A stretch of DNA of 64,000 nt from Prevotella sp. AGR2160 (GCF_000424185.1 NZ_AUJK01000002.1:248001-312000); one strand, 5' to 3'; positions 15,330 through 25,965 are shown, counted from the stretch's first letter. Translations and numbers: made by a program. The notes: generated by a model from the sequence alone, not told the origin.

Positions 15330-17486
15330 TTAGAAGAAGAGGTATCTGTTGTCTACGACGTTAGCGTTGAGATAGAGCTCCTGCATGAAGTTGCCGGCAT
15401 ACTGCATCTCTTTCTGACGCAGCTTCTGCTCCTCAGCCTTCTCGTCGAACTTCACAGGGCGCATCTTCTTACTGACGACCTGGAAGAGGTAGACACCAGC
15501 CTGACCCTGAACGGGATGAGCGGAGAACTTACCGGCAGCGGTAGCATAGACAGCACCACTGAGGGCGGGCTCGCTGGCACCCGTCTGAGCGACGAAGACC
15601 GGAGCGGCGAAGGTGATCTGGTTGACGGCGCTGATCTTGCCACCCTTTGCCTTGGCGGCAGCAAGGGAGTTGACACCCTTCAGCTTAGCCTCGATCATCT
15701 CGGCCTTCTTATCCTTCATAACCTCAGCCTTCACGAGTTCCTTGACCTGCGGATCGTCGAGGCCACGATAGCCTGCGGGATGGATCTTGTCGAGGACGAT
15801 GACGAGGAGGTGGTTGTTGTCACCGCACTCATACATCGGCGATACGGCGCCTTCCTTCGTGTCACCATTGAAGATCCACTTCAGGGCGTCACGCGTCTCG
15901 TGGATATTGGCGACATAATGTGTGGATGTCGTCATATCCTTCAGATCCTGTACACGATAGCCACTGCGCGGCGCGTTCTTCACGATGGCGGCAGCCGTCG
16001 GAGAGGCACTCACGAAACTGGCGAACTTATTATAAGCGGCACGATAGGTATCCTTGCTGAACTCGATGGTCTTCTTGATCACGGCTGCCGTATAAGCATC
16101 CTTGAAGCCCTTGCGGTCCTGTACCTGCAGGATGACATTACCCTGTGTCAGCGCGATGTTCTGCAACTGGTTGACCTCACCGTGCTGAATGGCACTGACC
16201 ATCTTCTTGGAGTCGGCGGAAGCATTCTGCGCGAGGGAGCCGATGAGCTGCTGAGCGGTCACCCACTGTGCGTCACCCGTCTGCTGATAGCGCTTGGCGA
16301 TGACGGCGAAGTTGGCACCACCCTGAATGGCCTTCATGACACTGTCTGCAGTAGCGCGGGCCTCCTGCGGCGTAGCGCCGCCGATCTGGATGGCACGATA
16401 CTGAACACTGTCGGGGAGACTCTCCTTGGCGACGAGCTTCACAATATCGAAGGTGTTGTCGGTCTTGTTCTCACGGACACCCGTTGTGGAACCGACGGCG
16501 ATGGAGTCGAGCTCGGCGGCGATATCCTGAGGATAGAACTCCTTCGGAGCGGGAACGCCGATATACTGAACGAGCGACTGGCTCTTGCGGACGACATCGG
16601 TAGGATCAGCGGCAGCGGCGAGCTGCTTCTGATAACCGGTCATCTCTCTCATCAGACCATTACGGTCAGCAGCGGAGGGATTGACCTGGAAATCGACGAA
16701 CTTAATGTCGCGGCTCTCCACCGGCTGGTAGAAACGGGCCTTCAGCTCGTCATACTTAGCCTTGAGGTCGCTGTCGTCGATCTTCACCTTACTGTCGGGG
16801 ATATCACTGTAGGGGAAGGAAGCCAACTGCACATTGCTCTCCTCATTCTCCTCCTTGAAGGCCATCTTAGCCTCTACGGGGTTGCTCAGGAAGCAGTGAG
16901 CGAGGAGGCCCTGGTATTTCTGAGCCAGCGTCTGCTGACGGAGCGTCTTCTCGATGAAGGTCCAGTACTTGTAGATCTTGTCATACTGCTCCTGCATCTG
17001 CGGGTTGGCCTGTGCCTTCTGGGCCTTGTAGTCGGAGAGGAACTTCTGCAGGGCGGTGACGTCGAAACGACCCGTCTGCTGGTTTACGAACGGGGTCTGA
17101 AGGAGCATGGGGTTCGTACCCTCCTTCAGGATGTTCTGCAACTCCTCGTCGGTAACGGTGAGACCGAGCTTCTTGGCCTCTTTCTCGACGAGCTTACTCT
17201 GGACATACGTGTTCCACACCATGTCCTTGATCTGATTCTGCTGGTCCTCAGTGAGATTGTCAGTGCCCTGTTGCATCTTGATGACATCCGTATACTCGTC
17301 AACGAGTTTCTGGAAGTCCTGGACACTGATCTTCTGACCCAACACTTCACCGACCTGCTGTCGTGCGTCGTTCTGTGTGGCTTCACACGAACGGAACAGC
17401 TCCTCGGCAATGAACGCAAAGAGGCCGAATCCGATAATACATATCAGGATGACACCTCTCTGTCTGATTTTTCCTAATGCTGCCAT
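15330..17486 (-). CDS. PpiD/SurA-like peptidylprolyl isomerase, membrane-anchored
   Basis: 718 residues. One N-terminal membrane helix (about 11-30, VILICIIGFGLFAFIAEE), then a SurA-N-like helical chaperone region to about 330. A parvulin-type rotamase stretch lies at about 350-460 (YRAIQIGGATPQEARATADS), and a second, more divergent region follows. The layout matches PpiD-like periplasmic foldases that help outer-membrane and secreted proteins leave the Sec translocon. The rotamase region is divergent, so it may be mainly a chaperone. It ends in a hairpin shared with the converging GGGtGRT operon. Next upstream on the minus strand is the CorC-like gene. Confidence 0.88.
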   Translation of the reverse strand: MAALGKIRQRGVILICIIGFGLFAFIAEELFRSCEATQNDARQQVGEVLGQKISVQDFQKLVDEYTDVIKMQQGTDNLTEDQQNQIKDMVWNTYVQSKLVEKEAKKLGLTVTDEELQNILKEGTNPMLLQTPFVNQQTGRFDVTALQKFLSDYKAQKAQANPQMQEQYDKIYKYWTFIEKTLRQQTLAQKYQGLLAHCFLSNPVEAKMAFKEENEESNVQLASFPYSDIPDSKVKIDDSDLKAKYDELKARFYQPVESRDIKFVDFQVNPSAADRNGLMREMTGYQKQLAAAADPTDVVRKSQSLVQYIGVPAPKEFYPQDIAAELDSIAVGSTTGVRENKTDNTFDIVKLVAKESLPDSVQYRAIQIGGATPQEARATADSVMKAIQGGANFAVIAKRYQQTGDAQWVTAQQLIGSLAQNASADSKKMVSAIQHGEVNQLQNIALTQGNVILQVQDRKGFKDAYTAAVIKKTIEFSKDTYRAAYNKFASFVSASPTAAAIVKNAPRSGYRVQDLKDMTTSTHYVANIHETRDALKWIFNGDTKEGAVSPMYECGDNNHLLVIVLDKIHPAGYRGLDDPQVKELVKAEVMKDKKAEMIEAKLKGVNSLAAAKAKGGKISAVNQITFAAPVFVAQTGASEPALSGAVYATAAGKFSAHPVQGQAGVYLFQVVSKKMRPVKFDEKAEEQKLRQKEMQYAGNFMQELYLNANVVDNRYLFF

Positions 17487-17626
17487 TGTTGTTTTTAACG
17501 ATTTATTTTATTTTTATGTATTCTTAGAATGGGTTTCTCGAATTTGTTTCTCAAAAACTGACCACAAAAATACAAAGAAAATGTCAGATATGGTAATTTT
17601 CCGTGGAAAAAAACGTCCTTCTGCCC

Positions 17627-18913
17627 TTATTTCTCCTTTTCTTCGTCGATTTTCAGCCGGACAAGTTCTATTTTCGTCATCGTCGTCTTGAGAATCTTAA
17701 ACTCATAGCGGCCGACCCGGACGACCTCGTTGAGCTTCGGGAAACTCTCGTAGGCATTGAGGATCAGTCCGCCGACGGTCATGTAGTCGTCACTCTCCGG
17801 GAGGTCGAGGCCGAAGAGATCGTTGACCTTGTCGATCTCCAGGCGCGCCGAGAGCAGATAGGTGCCGTCGGGCTCCTTCTTGGCGATATAACTGCTGTTG
17901 TCATGCTCGTCCTCGATATCGCCGAAGATTTCCTCCACGATATCCTCGAGACTCACGAGGCCATGGGTACCGCCGAACTCGTCGACGACGACGCCGAGGC
18001 TCTTCTTCTGCTGCAGGAAGATATGCATGAGCTTCTGTGCCGCCATCGTCTCCGGGACGAACGGCATCTGCCGGATATGCTCGCGCCACGTCTTCGGATT
18101 GCGGAACATCTCCGAGCTATGAATATAGCCTACGATATGATCGATATCTTCTTGGTATACAATGATCTTCGACTTACCGCTCTCGATAAACTTCTGCATG
18201 AGTTCCTCGAGGCTACAACCCTCCTCCACGGCTTGAATCTCCGTACGCGGCACCATACAGTCGCGGACTTTCGTATCACTGAAGTCGAGGACATTCTGGA
18301 AGATCTTCACCTCGTCGCTGTCCTCGCCTTTGTCATTGCCCTGGTCGATACTCGAAGAGACGAGGTAGTCGAGGTCCACCTTCGAGAAGCCCTCATCGTC
18401 ATCGTCCTCCTCCATCCTCACGCCGAGGATACGGAGCATCACTCTCGATAGGAACGTGGAGAAACGGGCAATTGGCCAGAGGATGATATAAAAGAGATAA
18501 GCCAACGGCGCGAAGAGCGTCAGCAGCCGGTTGGGATTGCTCTTGAAGAACGTCTTCGGCAGAAACTCACCCGTAAAGAGGATGATGAGCGTCGACACAA
18601 GGGTGTCGAGGATGACGCGCGTGCCGGGGTTGAAAGCCTTGAAGAGCGTCTGGTCGAAGAGATCGGCAAAGAGGATGCCGTAGATGACCAAAACGATGTT
18701 GTTTCCCACGAGCATCGTAGAGACGAAGCCGTTGGGATGTCGGTAGAAAATGCTCAGAAGTCGTTGCGCCGGACCATTCTTCTCCTTATCCATCTCCGCG
18801 ATCATGCGGTTGCTGGAGACGAAGGCGATCTCCATGCCTGAAAAGAAGGCGGAGAACACCATCGTGATCAATAGTCCGATCATCAGTGTGTATAGGTCAC
18901 TTTGTGTCATCAT
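17627..18913 (-). CDS. CNNM/CorC (HlyC, GldE-like) transporter-associated protein
   Basis: 428 residues. An N-terminal DUF21/CNNM membrane domain has about four helices (residues 8-185; SAFFSGMEIAFVSSNR is diagnostic). A CBS pair follows (about 215-330; VPRTEIQAVEEG, FVPETMAAQKLM), then a CorC/HlyC domain (VVDEFGGTHGLVSLEDI and a C-terminal PAS-like half). The family is linked to Mg2+/Co2+ efflux; in gliding Bacteroidota the homologue is GldE. An acidic linker near residue 167 (EEDDDDEGF) precedes the CBS pair. lptC lies 22 bp upstream, in the same direction. Confidence 0.9.
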   Translation of the reverse strand: MMTQSDLYTLMIGLLITMVFSAFFSGMEIAFVSSNRMIAEMDKEKNGPAQRLLSIFYRHPNGFVSTMLVGNNIVLVIYGILFADLFDQTLFKAFNPGTRVILDTLVSTLIILFTGEFLPKTFFKSNPNRLLTLFAPLAYLFYIILWPIARFSTFLSRVMLRILGVRMEEDDDDEGFSKVDLDYLVSSSIDQGNDKGEDSDEVKIFQNVLDFSDTKVRDCMVPRTEIQAVEEGCSLEELMQKFIESGKSKIIVYQEDIDHIVGYIHSSEMFRNPKTWREHIRQMPFVPETMAAQKLMHIFLQQKKSLGVVVDEFGGTHGLVSLEDIVEEIFGDIEDEHDNSSYIAKKEPDGTYLLSARLEIDKVNDLFGLDLPESDDYMTVGGLILNAYESFPKLNEVVRVGRYEFKILKTTMTKIELVRLKIDEEKEK

Positions 18914-18935
18914 ATTTTTATCTCATAACAGCCCC

Positions 18936-19580
18936 TTACGGCTGACTCTTGGGCATCGGCGTCATGCGCGGCCGCATCATTCCCGCCGCCGTATCCGACG
19001 GTGCGGGCTGGCTACCACCGGCGTCCTCAAAATCACTGCGGCTGAAGGAGCCGCGGGTATTGCTGACGACATATTTCGTCATCTGCTCGTCACTCTTGAA
19101 ATACGTGCCCTGGAGGGTACGGTCGGGGGTGACGAGGCGTGAGAAGGAGAACGAGTAGATCTCATGGCTGTTCATGTCCCAGAAGATCTCATTCGAGGCG
19201 AAGCGCAGGCCGTCCTTCGTGAGGATACGCACGCGCCCGCGCAGGTTCCACAACTTCCGCTGGTCGTAATAGTAGGCCGTATCCGCCTGCACATACGAGT
19301 AGACATGGAAGTTCTCGTCGAAGGCCTCCATGAAGATCCCCTTCTCAAACGACCACCGTGACGGGTTCTTCACCTCGTTGACGGTCCAGCGCTCAGCGAC
19401 GATGCGGTATTTGATCACGCCGGAGTCGGAGACGAGGGTATTCACGCCGTAGGAGGTCATCACGTCAACACTGTCCCTGTCATGGATGGCAGGGGCGATA
19501 TGCTCTTTCTGCTCCTGACAGCCCGTCAAGAACAGGAAGAGGCCCAGTGCGGGAAGGATAGTTCTCCAACAACGCATCAT
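18936..19580 (-). CDS. lptC: LPS export periplasmic protein LptC (lipoprotein)
   Basis: 214 residues. An N-terminal lipoprotein signal with lipobox FLTGC (Cys at about 21) is followed by an LptC-like beta-jellyroll (SYGVNTLVSDSGVIKYRI ... FEKGIFMEAFDE ... FASNEIFWD). In the LPS bridge it takes lipid A from LptB2FG and hands it to LptA. A Pro/Ser-rich tail follows residue 190. Its ATGATG start overlaps the stop of the outer-membrane gene by four bases, so they are coupled. Confidence 0.9.
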   Translation of the reverse strand: MMRCWRTILPALGLFLFLTGCQEQKEHIAPAIHDRDSVDVMTSYGVNTLVSDSGVIKYRIVAERWTVNEVKNPSRWSFEKGIFMEAFDENFHVYSYVQADTAYYYDQRKLWNLRGRVRILTKDGLRFASNEIFWDMNSHEIYSFSFSRLVTPDRTLQGTYFKSDEQMTKYVVSNTRGSFSRSDFEDAGGSQPAPSDTAAGMMRPRMTPMPKSQP

Positions 19581-20884
19581 TCCACCTTAAACTTCATAAA
19601 CCAGCGCTCGTCGAAGGTCAGGCCGAGGTTGATACGGAACGTATTCTCCTTGATGAGACTCGTCGTGGAGCGTACCCACTGGGCACTGATATTGAGGAAG
19701 GAGCGGTTCGAGTAGGCATTGCTCAAGGGGATGCCGAAACCACCGCTGACAGAATATTCCTTCGGGCCGTCGATAAGGCCGCTCGTCGTATTCATTTTAT
19801 AATAAGGTGTAGCATACGACGCGCCAAGACGGTAATGGACGCGGTTGAGGAAACGGCGGCTCATCGTGTTGGGCACATACTCACCACCGATATTGATCTT
19901 CTTACGGTCCATATACAGTCCACTCGTCATGACATACTGACGTTCGCCGATATAGGCGGGCTGTTCGAGCTTGCCCCATTTCTGCAGACTGTAGTCAATG
20001 CCGACATGCCAGCGCGTGCCCTGGTTCCACGTCAGTCCGAAGCCGTACATATCCGGCATATTCAGTTTCAGACCCGTACCGAGGGTGTCCGCCGTCGACG
20101 TGCCCTCCGTGGAGTTCGTCGACGTGGAGATCATCTGCGGATCACCGCCGAGGCTATGTCCCGGGGTATAGGTGAAGGCCAGCGTGACGTCATTCTTCTT
20201 GCCCAACGGGATGACATACTGCGCGCCGAGATCGAGGCGCCAGCTCTGTACATCTGCCGTATAGACACGGGAGACGGAGTTGATATAACTGTCGGAATAG
20301 GTCTCGGCGACACTGCGCGTATAATTGCCCCAAACATAGGAGAAGTTGGCACCAAGGGAGAAACGGCGGTGGAACCAGGGGCTCCAGCCGAGACCGACAT
20401 AGACCTGATGGAAGCCACCCGATCCGCTGTTCGTCAGCGTATGCGTCGTCGTGCCACTCGAGGAGCCGACATAATCGGTGTTGGAATAGCTGTAGCCGAC
20501 ATTCGTCATCGGGATGAGACCGAAGGACAAGCCGAAACCTTTCGCCAGACGTAGTCCGGCGACGACATATTCGAGATTACCATTGCGGGCATTCTTCTTC
20601 ACGCCGCCCTCCTCGAAATGCGTCAACTGCAGAGAGGTACCGACATCCCAGATAAAGGACAGGGAGTCGATGGCGGAATAAGATGCCGGGTTGATATAGT
20701 TCACCTGATTATGCTCACGAAAGGCCAGTCCGACACCATTCATGCCTCTGTTGAACCCGCTCGTCTGGTCGGCAAGCGTGCCAAGGCCGAACTGGCTGTA
20801 GGGGGAGTTGGTACCGCTCTGTGCCCATGCGGCGGGTGCGGAGGCAGCCAAGAGAAGGACTGCCATGATTGTCTGCTTTCTCAT
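19577..20884 (-). CDS. Putative outer-membrane beta-barrel protein
   Basis: 435 residues with a clear signal peptide (MRKQTIMAVLLLAASAPAAWA, shown within 20 as RKQTIMAVLLLAASAPAAWA). The mature part starts QSGTNSPYSQFGLG, followed by alternating hydrophobic strands rich in Tyr, Gly and Trp and many NY and GVGL turns. It ends in a short amphipathic strand with a terminal hydrophobic-charged pattern (FMKFKVE). It looks like a FadL/PorV-type barrel conserved next to lptC in Bacteroidota. The cargo is unknown. It heads the omp-lptC-CorC cluster. Confidence 0.8.
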   Translation of the reverse strand: MRKQTIMAVLLLAASAPAAWAQSGTNSPYSQFGLGTLADQTSGFNRGMNGVGLAFREHNQVNYINPASYSAIDSLSFIWDVGTSLQLTHFEEGGVKKNARNGNLEYVVAGLRLAKGFGLSFGLIPMTNVGYSYSNTDYVGSSSGTTTHTLTNSGSGGFHQVYVGLGWSPWFHRRFSLGANFSYVWGNYTRSVAETYSDSYINSVSRVYTADVQSWRLDLGAQYVIPLGKKNDVTLAFTYTPGHSLGGDPQMISTSTNSTEGTSTADTLGTGLKLNMPDMYGFGLTWNQGTRWHVGIDYSLQKWGKLEQPAYIGERQYVMTSGLYMDRKKINIGGEYVPNTMSRRFLNRVHYRLGASYATPYYKMNTTSGLIDGPKEYSVSGGFGIPLSNAYSNRSFLNISAQWVRSTTSLIKENTFRINLGLTFDERWFMKFKVE

Positions 20885-20956
20885 TGTTCAATGAATTATT
20901 TTGCAAAAGTATTGAAAAAAAACGAGACAAAAGAAGGATAAGTCAGAAAATAAAGT

Positions 20957-20964
20957 TAATTTTG
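20957..20964 (+). promoter_or_regulatory. -7 element of the DUF4105 gene
   Basis: TAATTTTG ends four bases before the GTG start at 20969. No -33 TTTG is visible. If used, the transcript would be leaderless. Confidence 0.45.
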
Positions 20965-20968
20965 CATC

Positions 20969-22123
20969 GTGAAACGTTTCAAAATCAATTTTTGGGGACT
21001 TCTCCTCTTGTTCACCGCTTGTTTCCTTCCTTCAGCGAAGGCAACGGAACCTGTTGTGTCCCAACGGAATAGCATGGACTCGGTAGACATCAGTCTGCTC
21101 ACCTGCGGGCCCGGCAGTGAGGTATGGAGCCTCTACGGTCACACGGCCATCCGCGTCGAGGACCACCGCAACGGGACGGATATCGCCGTCAACTACGGCG
21201 TCTTCTCCTTCCATCAGCCTTATTTCATCCTCCGTTTCGTCTTTGGACTGACGGACTACGAGATGGGCGTCTGTCCGATGGACATGTTCCTCGAGGAATA
21301 CCGTGAGGAAGGCCGTTGGGTCCGCCAGCAGCGTCTGCGCCTCACGCCGGAAGAGAAAATTCAGATCCTCCAGGCTCTGGAGACGAACTACATGCCCGCC
21401 AACCGCACCTATCGTTACAACTATTTCTACGACAACTGTACAACACGGGCCCGCGACATGCTCCTGGCTCCGGTGAAAGATGTACGTTTCCACTACCGTC
21501 CCGGTTTCAAGTCGTCCTACCGTGAGGAGATCCACCACTGGAATGAATACCGCCGTTGGGCCCGCTTCGGCAACGACCTGCTCCTCGGCATCGGCGCCGA
21601 CCGCACGATCACGCAGCGCGAGGCCGAGTTCCTGCCCGACAACCTCAGCCGCGACATCGCCACGACGGGACTCGTCGACAGCACGTTCTATGTATTGCCG
21701 CCGCAGGCACAGATCCTCCCCGACGAAGGGGTTACACCGCGCGCCGCAGCCCTCGCCCTCTTCGCCGTCGTTGCCATTCTGTCAGTCGTCGAATACAAGA
21801 AGAAAAAGAATTTCCGGATCCTCGATCTGATCCTCTTCCTCCCCGCCGGTCTCGCCGGTCTCATCCTCACGGCGATGATCTTCTCCGAGCACCCGACAGT
21901 GAGCGTCAACTTGCAGATACTCACCCTCAACCCCCTCTTCCTCTTCTTCCTCTGGCCCGCCATGAAGGAGGCCCGCCGCCGGCAGTTCGGCTGGGCGTGG
22001 AAGGTATGGACAGTATGTCTCATCCTCGCCCTCATCGGCGCCTGCTTCCAGTCTTACGCCGAGGGAATGGTCTTTGTGGCATTGACTTTGCTCTTAAGGG
22101 CAGCGTTGAAAATTAAAAAATAA
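20969..22123 (+). CDS. DUF4105 membrane protein with Cys-His pair
   Basis: 384 residues from a GTG start; no other start precedes the signal sequence KRFKINFWGLLLLFTACF. The exported part has His58 (LYGHTAIRV) and Cys157 (YFYDNCTTR), the arrangement of a circularly permuted NlpC/P60-like thiol enzyme. The C-terminal third (from about 258) has four to five membrane helices. I recall DUF4105 proteins being linked to lipoprotein N-acylation in Bacteroides (Lnb); I could not verify that, so the role is inference. It is divergent from the outer-membrane gene at 20884. Confidence 0.82.
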   Translation: MKRFKINFWGLLLLFTACFLPSAKATEPVVSQRNSMDSVDISLLTCGPGSEVWSLYGHTAIRVEDHRNGTDIAVNYGVFSFHQPYFILRFVFGLTDYEMGVCPMDMFLEEYREEGRWVRQQRLRLTPEEKIQILQALETNYMPANRTYRYNYFYDNCTTRARDMLLAPVKDVRFHYRPGFKSSYREEIHHWNEYRRWARFGNDLLLGIGADRTITQREAEFLPDNLSRDIATTGLVDSTFYVLPPQAQILPDEGVTPRAAALALFAVVAILSVVEYKKKKNFRILDLILFLPAGLAGLILTAMIFSEHPTVSVNLQILTLNPLFLFFLWPAMKEARRRQFGWAWKVWTVCLILALIGACFQSYAEGMVFVALTLLLRAALKIKK

Positions 22124-22149
22124 AAAATTAATTATATAAATAAGGTATA

Positions 22150-22443
22150 ATGATCAATCGGTATATCACGGTCCTCATGGTGGTCCTCGCGGCCACCGGC
22201 GTAGAGGCGCAGACATTTGACGCTGCGCTCAAGGCCGCGTTGGCTGAACTCACGGTGGAGACCTATGTCATCCACGCCGACGAGCAGCAGGCCGATGATC
22301 ACGACGTCGTGCGCCACCGTCAGGAGCCGGGATGTCCGCATCCCCACCCTGCCGTCACGCGTCCCGTCGTCGCCTCCCCCACGCCCACGCTTCCGAGCCT
22401 TGCTCCCCGTGGCTATCATCCCATCCGTGCGCCGGACCGATAG
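22150..22443 (+). CDS. Small secreted protein of unknown function (tentative)
   Basis: 97 residues starting MINRYITVLMVVLAATGVEAQ, a plausible signal peptide with cleavage after VEA. The rest is short, His- and Pro-rich (HPHPAVTRP) and matches nothing I know. It starts 26 bases after the DUF4105 stop and could be in that operon. Against it: codon use is loose, and an overlapping frame is also open. I give it as a possible gene only. Confidence 0.4.
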   Translation: MINRYITVLMVVLAATGVEAQTFDAALKAALAELTVETYVIHADEQQADDHDVVRHRQEPGCPHPHPAVTRPVVASPTPTLPSLAPRGYHPIRAPDR

Positions 22444-22446
22444 AGG

Positions 22447-22479
22447 AAAAGTAAAAAAGTAAAAAAGTAAAAAAGTAAA
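22447..22479 (+). repeat. 8-bp microsatellite (GTAAAAAA)
   Basis: About four tandem GTAAAAAA units between the small secreted ORF and secA. The same unit occurs at 25966-25995, 46899-46932 and 60273-60350, so it is a dispersed family in this genome. Confidence 0.75.
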
Positions 22480-22524
22480 CTTAGGGCGAATCTGCCCTAT
22501 CTATCCATCTCATGCGCACGTTAT

Positions 22525-22584
22525 CTATTGCGTGCTATCAAAATCTATCGTGCGCTATCAAAAACTATTGCGCGCTATCAAAAA
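22525..22584 (+). repeat. Three 20-bp tandem units upstream of secA
   Basis: 22525-22544, 22545-22564 and 22565-22584 each read CTAT[T/C]G[C/T]G[T/C]GCTATCAAAA, with few differences. The array ends nine bases before the secA ATG, so it forms the secA leader. Confidence 0.8.
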
Positions 22585-22593
22585 AGAAAAAAA

Positions 22594-25500
22594 ATGAACT
22601 TCAATAAATTCCTCAAGTCACTCTTCGGTGACAAATCCACGCGGGATATGAAACTCATCCAGCCTATCGTACAGAAGGTGAAGGATGCCTATCCCGAAAT
22701 CCAGAAACTTTCCAACGACGAGCTCCGCGCCAAGACCAAGGAGATCCAGAAATACGTACAGGACGCCGGCAAGGAAAACCGCGACAAGATCACCGAGCTC
22801 CGCGCCAAGATCGAGGAGACGCCGATCGACGAGCGTGAGTCTATCTTCAACGAGATCGACAAGCTCCATAAGGACGAGCTCGAACAGTATGAGAAAGCCC
22901 TCAACGAGGTCCTCCCCGTCGCCTTCTCCATCGTCAAGGATACCGCCCGTCGCTTCACGGAGAATGAGGAGACGGTCGTCACGGCCACGGATTTCGACCG
23001 TGAGCTCGCCGCAGACCCGAAGAATGACTTCATCACCATCGACGGTGACAAGGCCATCTATCACAAGCGCTGGCATGCCGGCGGTAACCTCATCGAGTGG
23101 AACATGGTCCACTATGACGTACAGCTCTTCGGTGGCGTCGTCCTCCATCAGGGCAAGATCGCCGAGATGGCTACCGGTGAGGGTAAGACCCTCGTGGCTA
23201 CCCTCCCCGTCTTCCTCAACGCCCTCACGGGCAACGGCGTCCATGTCGTCACCGTCAACGACTACCTCGCCAAGCGTGACTCCGAGTGGATGGGCCCCCT
23301 CTATGAGTTCAACGGCCTCTCCGTAGACTGTATCGACAAGCACCAGCCCAACTCCGAGGCCCGCCGCAAGGCTTACCAGGCTGATATCACCTTCGGTACG
23401 AACAACGAGTTCGGTTTCGACTACCTCCGTGACAATATGGCCATCTCCCCCGCCGACCTCGTACAGCGTGAGCACAACTACGCCATCGTCGATGAGGTCG
23501 ACTCCGTGCTCATCGATGATGCCCGTACGCCGTTGATCATCTCCGGTCCTATCCCCAAGGGTGACGACCAGATGTATGAGGAGTATCAGCCCCTCGTGGA
23601 GCGCCTCTATGAGGTACAGCGCAAGCAGGCCACGGAGCTCCTCGCCGAGGCGAAGCAGAAGATCAACAAGAGCAAGCAGACGCAGGATGCCAAGGAGGCC
23701 CAGAAGCTCTCCGATGAAGGCTTCCTCGCCCTCTACCGTTCCTATAAGGCTCTGCCGAAGAACAAGCCGCTCATCAAGTATCTCTCCGAGGAGGGTATCA
23801 AGGCCGGCATGCTGAAGACGGAGGAGTATTATATGGCCAACAACAACCGTGAGATGCCGAAGGCCGTGGAGCCCCTGTATTTCGTCGTCGACGAGAAACT
23901 GAACTCCGCCGACCTCACCGATAAGGGTACCGACTGGCTCGCCAAGCAGACCAACAACCCCGAGCTCTTCGTCCTCCCCGATATCACGTCGCAGATCTCC
24001 GCCCTGGAGAAAGAGAAGAGCGACGGGAAGATCGACGACCAGACTTATCTCGACAAAAAGGACGAGCTCATGGCCCACTACGGCGTGCAGAGCGAGCGTG
24101 TCCACACGCTGCAGCAGTTGCTGAAAGCCTACACGATGTTCAACAAGGACGATGAGTATGTCGTCATGGACGGTGAGGTGAAGATCGTCGACGAGCAGAC
24201 GGGCCGTATCATGGAGGGCCGCCGCTGGAGCGACGGACTGCACCAGGCCATCGAAGCCAAGGAGCACGTGAAGGTAGAGGCTGCCACGCAGACCTACGCC
24301 ACCATCACGCTGCAGAACTACTTCCGTATGTATCATAAGCTCGCCGGTATGACGGGTACCGCCAGCACCGAGGCCGGTGAGTTCTGGGATATCTACAAGC
24401 TCGATGTCGTGGAAATCCCCACGAACCGTCCCGTGATCCGTAAGGACCTCGACGACCGTGTCTATAAGACGGCGCGTGAGAAATACAAGGCTGTCATCGA
24501 CGAGATCGAGACCATGCGCAATAGCGGCCGCCCGGTCCTCGTGGGTACGACGAGTGTCGAGATCTCCGAGTTGCTGAGTAAGATGTTGAAGATGCGCAAT
24601 ATCCCCCACAACGTGCTGAACGCCAAGCTGCACCAGAAGGAGGCACAGATCGTTGCCGAGGCCGGTCGTCAGGACGCGCAGGGCAAGGGTGTCGTCACCA
24701 TCGCTACGAATATGGCCGGTCGTGGTACCGATATCAAGCTGACGCCGGAAGTGAAGGAGGCCGGTGGTCTCGCCATCATCGGTACCGAGCGCCATGAGAG
24801 CCGTCGTGTCGACCGCCAGCTGCGTGGTCGTGCCGGCCGTCAGGGTGATCCGGGTTCCTCCGTCTTCTATGTATCCCTCGAGGACAAGCTCATGCGCCTC
24901 TTCGCCAGTGAGCGTATCGCCAAGGTCATGGACCGCCTGGGCTTCGAGGAGGGTGAGCGTATCGAGAGTCCGATGATCTCCAAGTCCATCGAGCGTGCGC
25001 AGAAGAAGGTTGAGGAGAACAACTTCGGTATCCGTAAGCACCTGCTCGAATATGATGACGTGATGAACAAGCAGCGTACCGTGATCTACGAGAAGCGCCG
25101 TCATGCCCTCATGGGTGAGCGCCTCGGCATGGATATCGCCAATGTCATCTGGGACCGTGTACTGAATATCGTCAACAACAACGGTTACGAGGGAGCCCAG
25201 GAGCAGTTCCGCAAGATCCTCGCCATGGACATTCCCTTCGATGCCGGTGAGTTTGAGAACGGCAGTAAGGCAGACCTCGCCGAGCGTGCCTTCCAGGAGG
25301 CTATGGCTGCCTTCAAGCGCAAGACCGACCGTATCCAGAGTGTCGCCTGGCCCGTCGTCAAGCAGGTCTATGAGGAACAGGGCTCTATCTATGAGCGCAT
25401 CATGGTGCCCATCACCGACGGCAAGCGTGTCTACCAGATTCCCTGCAACCTCAAGGAGGCTTACGACAGTGAGGCCAAGAGCATCGTCAAGCAGTTCCAG

Positions 25501-25965
25501 AAGGTTGTCATGCTCCGTATCATCGATGATGACTGGAAGGAGAACCTCCGTCAGCTCGACGAGCTGCGCCACAGCGTGCAGAACGCGTCCTACGAACAGA
25601 AGGACCCGCTGCTCGTCTTCAAACTCGAGAGCGTGAAACTCTGGGACAGCATGATCGACGACATGAACAACCGCATCGCCTCCATCCTCATGCGCGGACA
25701 GATCCCCGAGATGCAGCAGGAAGTCCAGCAGGCTGCCCCCGAACAGCACTCCCAGCGCTATCAGGAGCAGAAGACGGACCTCGACGAGGAGCGTGAGCAG
25801 GCCGAGCGTCAGGCTCAGCAGGCTGCCATGCAGCGTGACACCCGTGAGGGTGCCGGCGTGAACCACACGCCTTACCGCGCTGAGCACATGCCCCGTCCCA
25901 ACGATCCCTGTCCCTGCGGCAGCGGAAAGAAGTTCAAGAACTGCCACGGAAAAGGACTCGTGTAA
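22594..25965 (+). CDS. secA: Preprotein translocase ATPase SecA
   Basis: 1123 residues from the ATG at 22594 ([20 protein letters not shown]); the in-frame ATG at 22528 lies inside the tandem-repeat leader and is not used here. Walker [10 protein letters not shown] is at about residue 190, with [15 protein letters not shown] next. Compared with E. coli (901 aa) there is an insertion in the nucleotide-binding domain 1 region, with an Ala/Glu/Lys-rich helix ([19 protein letters not shown]), a large-insert form seen in the phylum. The C-terminus keeps the zinc-binding SEC-C motif ([15 protein letters not shown]). It drives export through SecYEG. Confidence 0.97.
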   Translation: MNFNKFLKSLFGDKSTRDMKLIQPIVQKVKDAYPEIQKLSNDELRAKTKEIQKYVQDAGKENRDKITELRAKIEETPIDERESIFNEIDKLHKDELEQYEKALNEVLPVAFSIVKDTARRFTENEETVVTATDFDRELAADPKNDFITIDGDKAIYHKRWHAGGNLIEWNMVHYDVQLFGGVVLHQGKIAEMATGEGKTLVATLPVFLNALTGNGVHVVTVNDYLAKRDSEWMGPLYEFNGLSVDCIDKHQPNSEARRKAYQADITFGTNNEFGFDYLRDNMAISPADLVQREHNYAIVDEVDSVLIDDARTPLIISGPIPKGDDQMYEEYQPLVERLYEVQRKQATELLAEAKQKINKSKQTQDAKEAQKLSDEGFLALYRSYKALPKNKPLIKYLSEEGIKAGMLKTEEYYMANNNREMPKAVEPLYFVVDEKLNSADLTDKGTDWLAKQTNNPELFVLPDITSQISALEKEKSDGKIDDQTYLDKKDELMAHYGVQSERVHTLQQLLKAYTMFNKDDEYVVMDGEVKIVDEQTGRIMEGRRWSDGLHQAIEAKEHVKVEAATQTYATITLQNYFRMYHKLAGMTGTASTEAGEFWDIYKLDVVEIPTNRPVIRKDLDDRVYKTAREKYKAVIDEIETMRNSGRPVLVGTTSVEISELLSKMLKMRNIPHNVLNAKLHQKEAQIVAEAGRQDAQGKGVVTIATNMAGRGTDIKLTPEVKEAGGLAIIGTERHESRRVDRQLRGRAGRQGDPGSSVFYVSLEDKLMRLFASERIAKVMDRLGFEEGERIESPMISKSIERAQKKVEENNFGIRKHLLEYDDVMNKQRTVIYEKRRHALMGERLGMDIANVIWDRVLNIVNNNGYEGAQEQFRKILAMDIPFDAGEFENGSKADLAERAFQEAMAAFKRKTDRIQSVAWPVVKQVYEEQGSIYERIMVPITDGKRVYQIPCNLKEAYDSEAKSIVKQFQKVVMLRIIDDDWKENLRQLDELRHSVQNASYEQKDPLLVFKLESVKLWDSMIDDMNNRIASILMRGQIPEMQQEVQQAAPEQHSQRYQEQKTDLDEEREQAERQAQQAAMQRDTREGAGVNHTPYRAEHMPRPNDPCPCGSGKKFKNCHGKGLV

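Noticed and set aside
15267..17477. 736-codon frame antisense to the PpiD-like gene
   Set aside because: Mirror of a real gene; no start signal and no domain.
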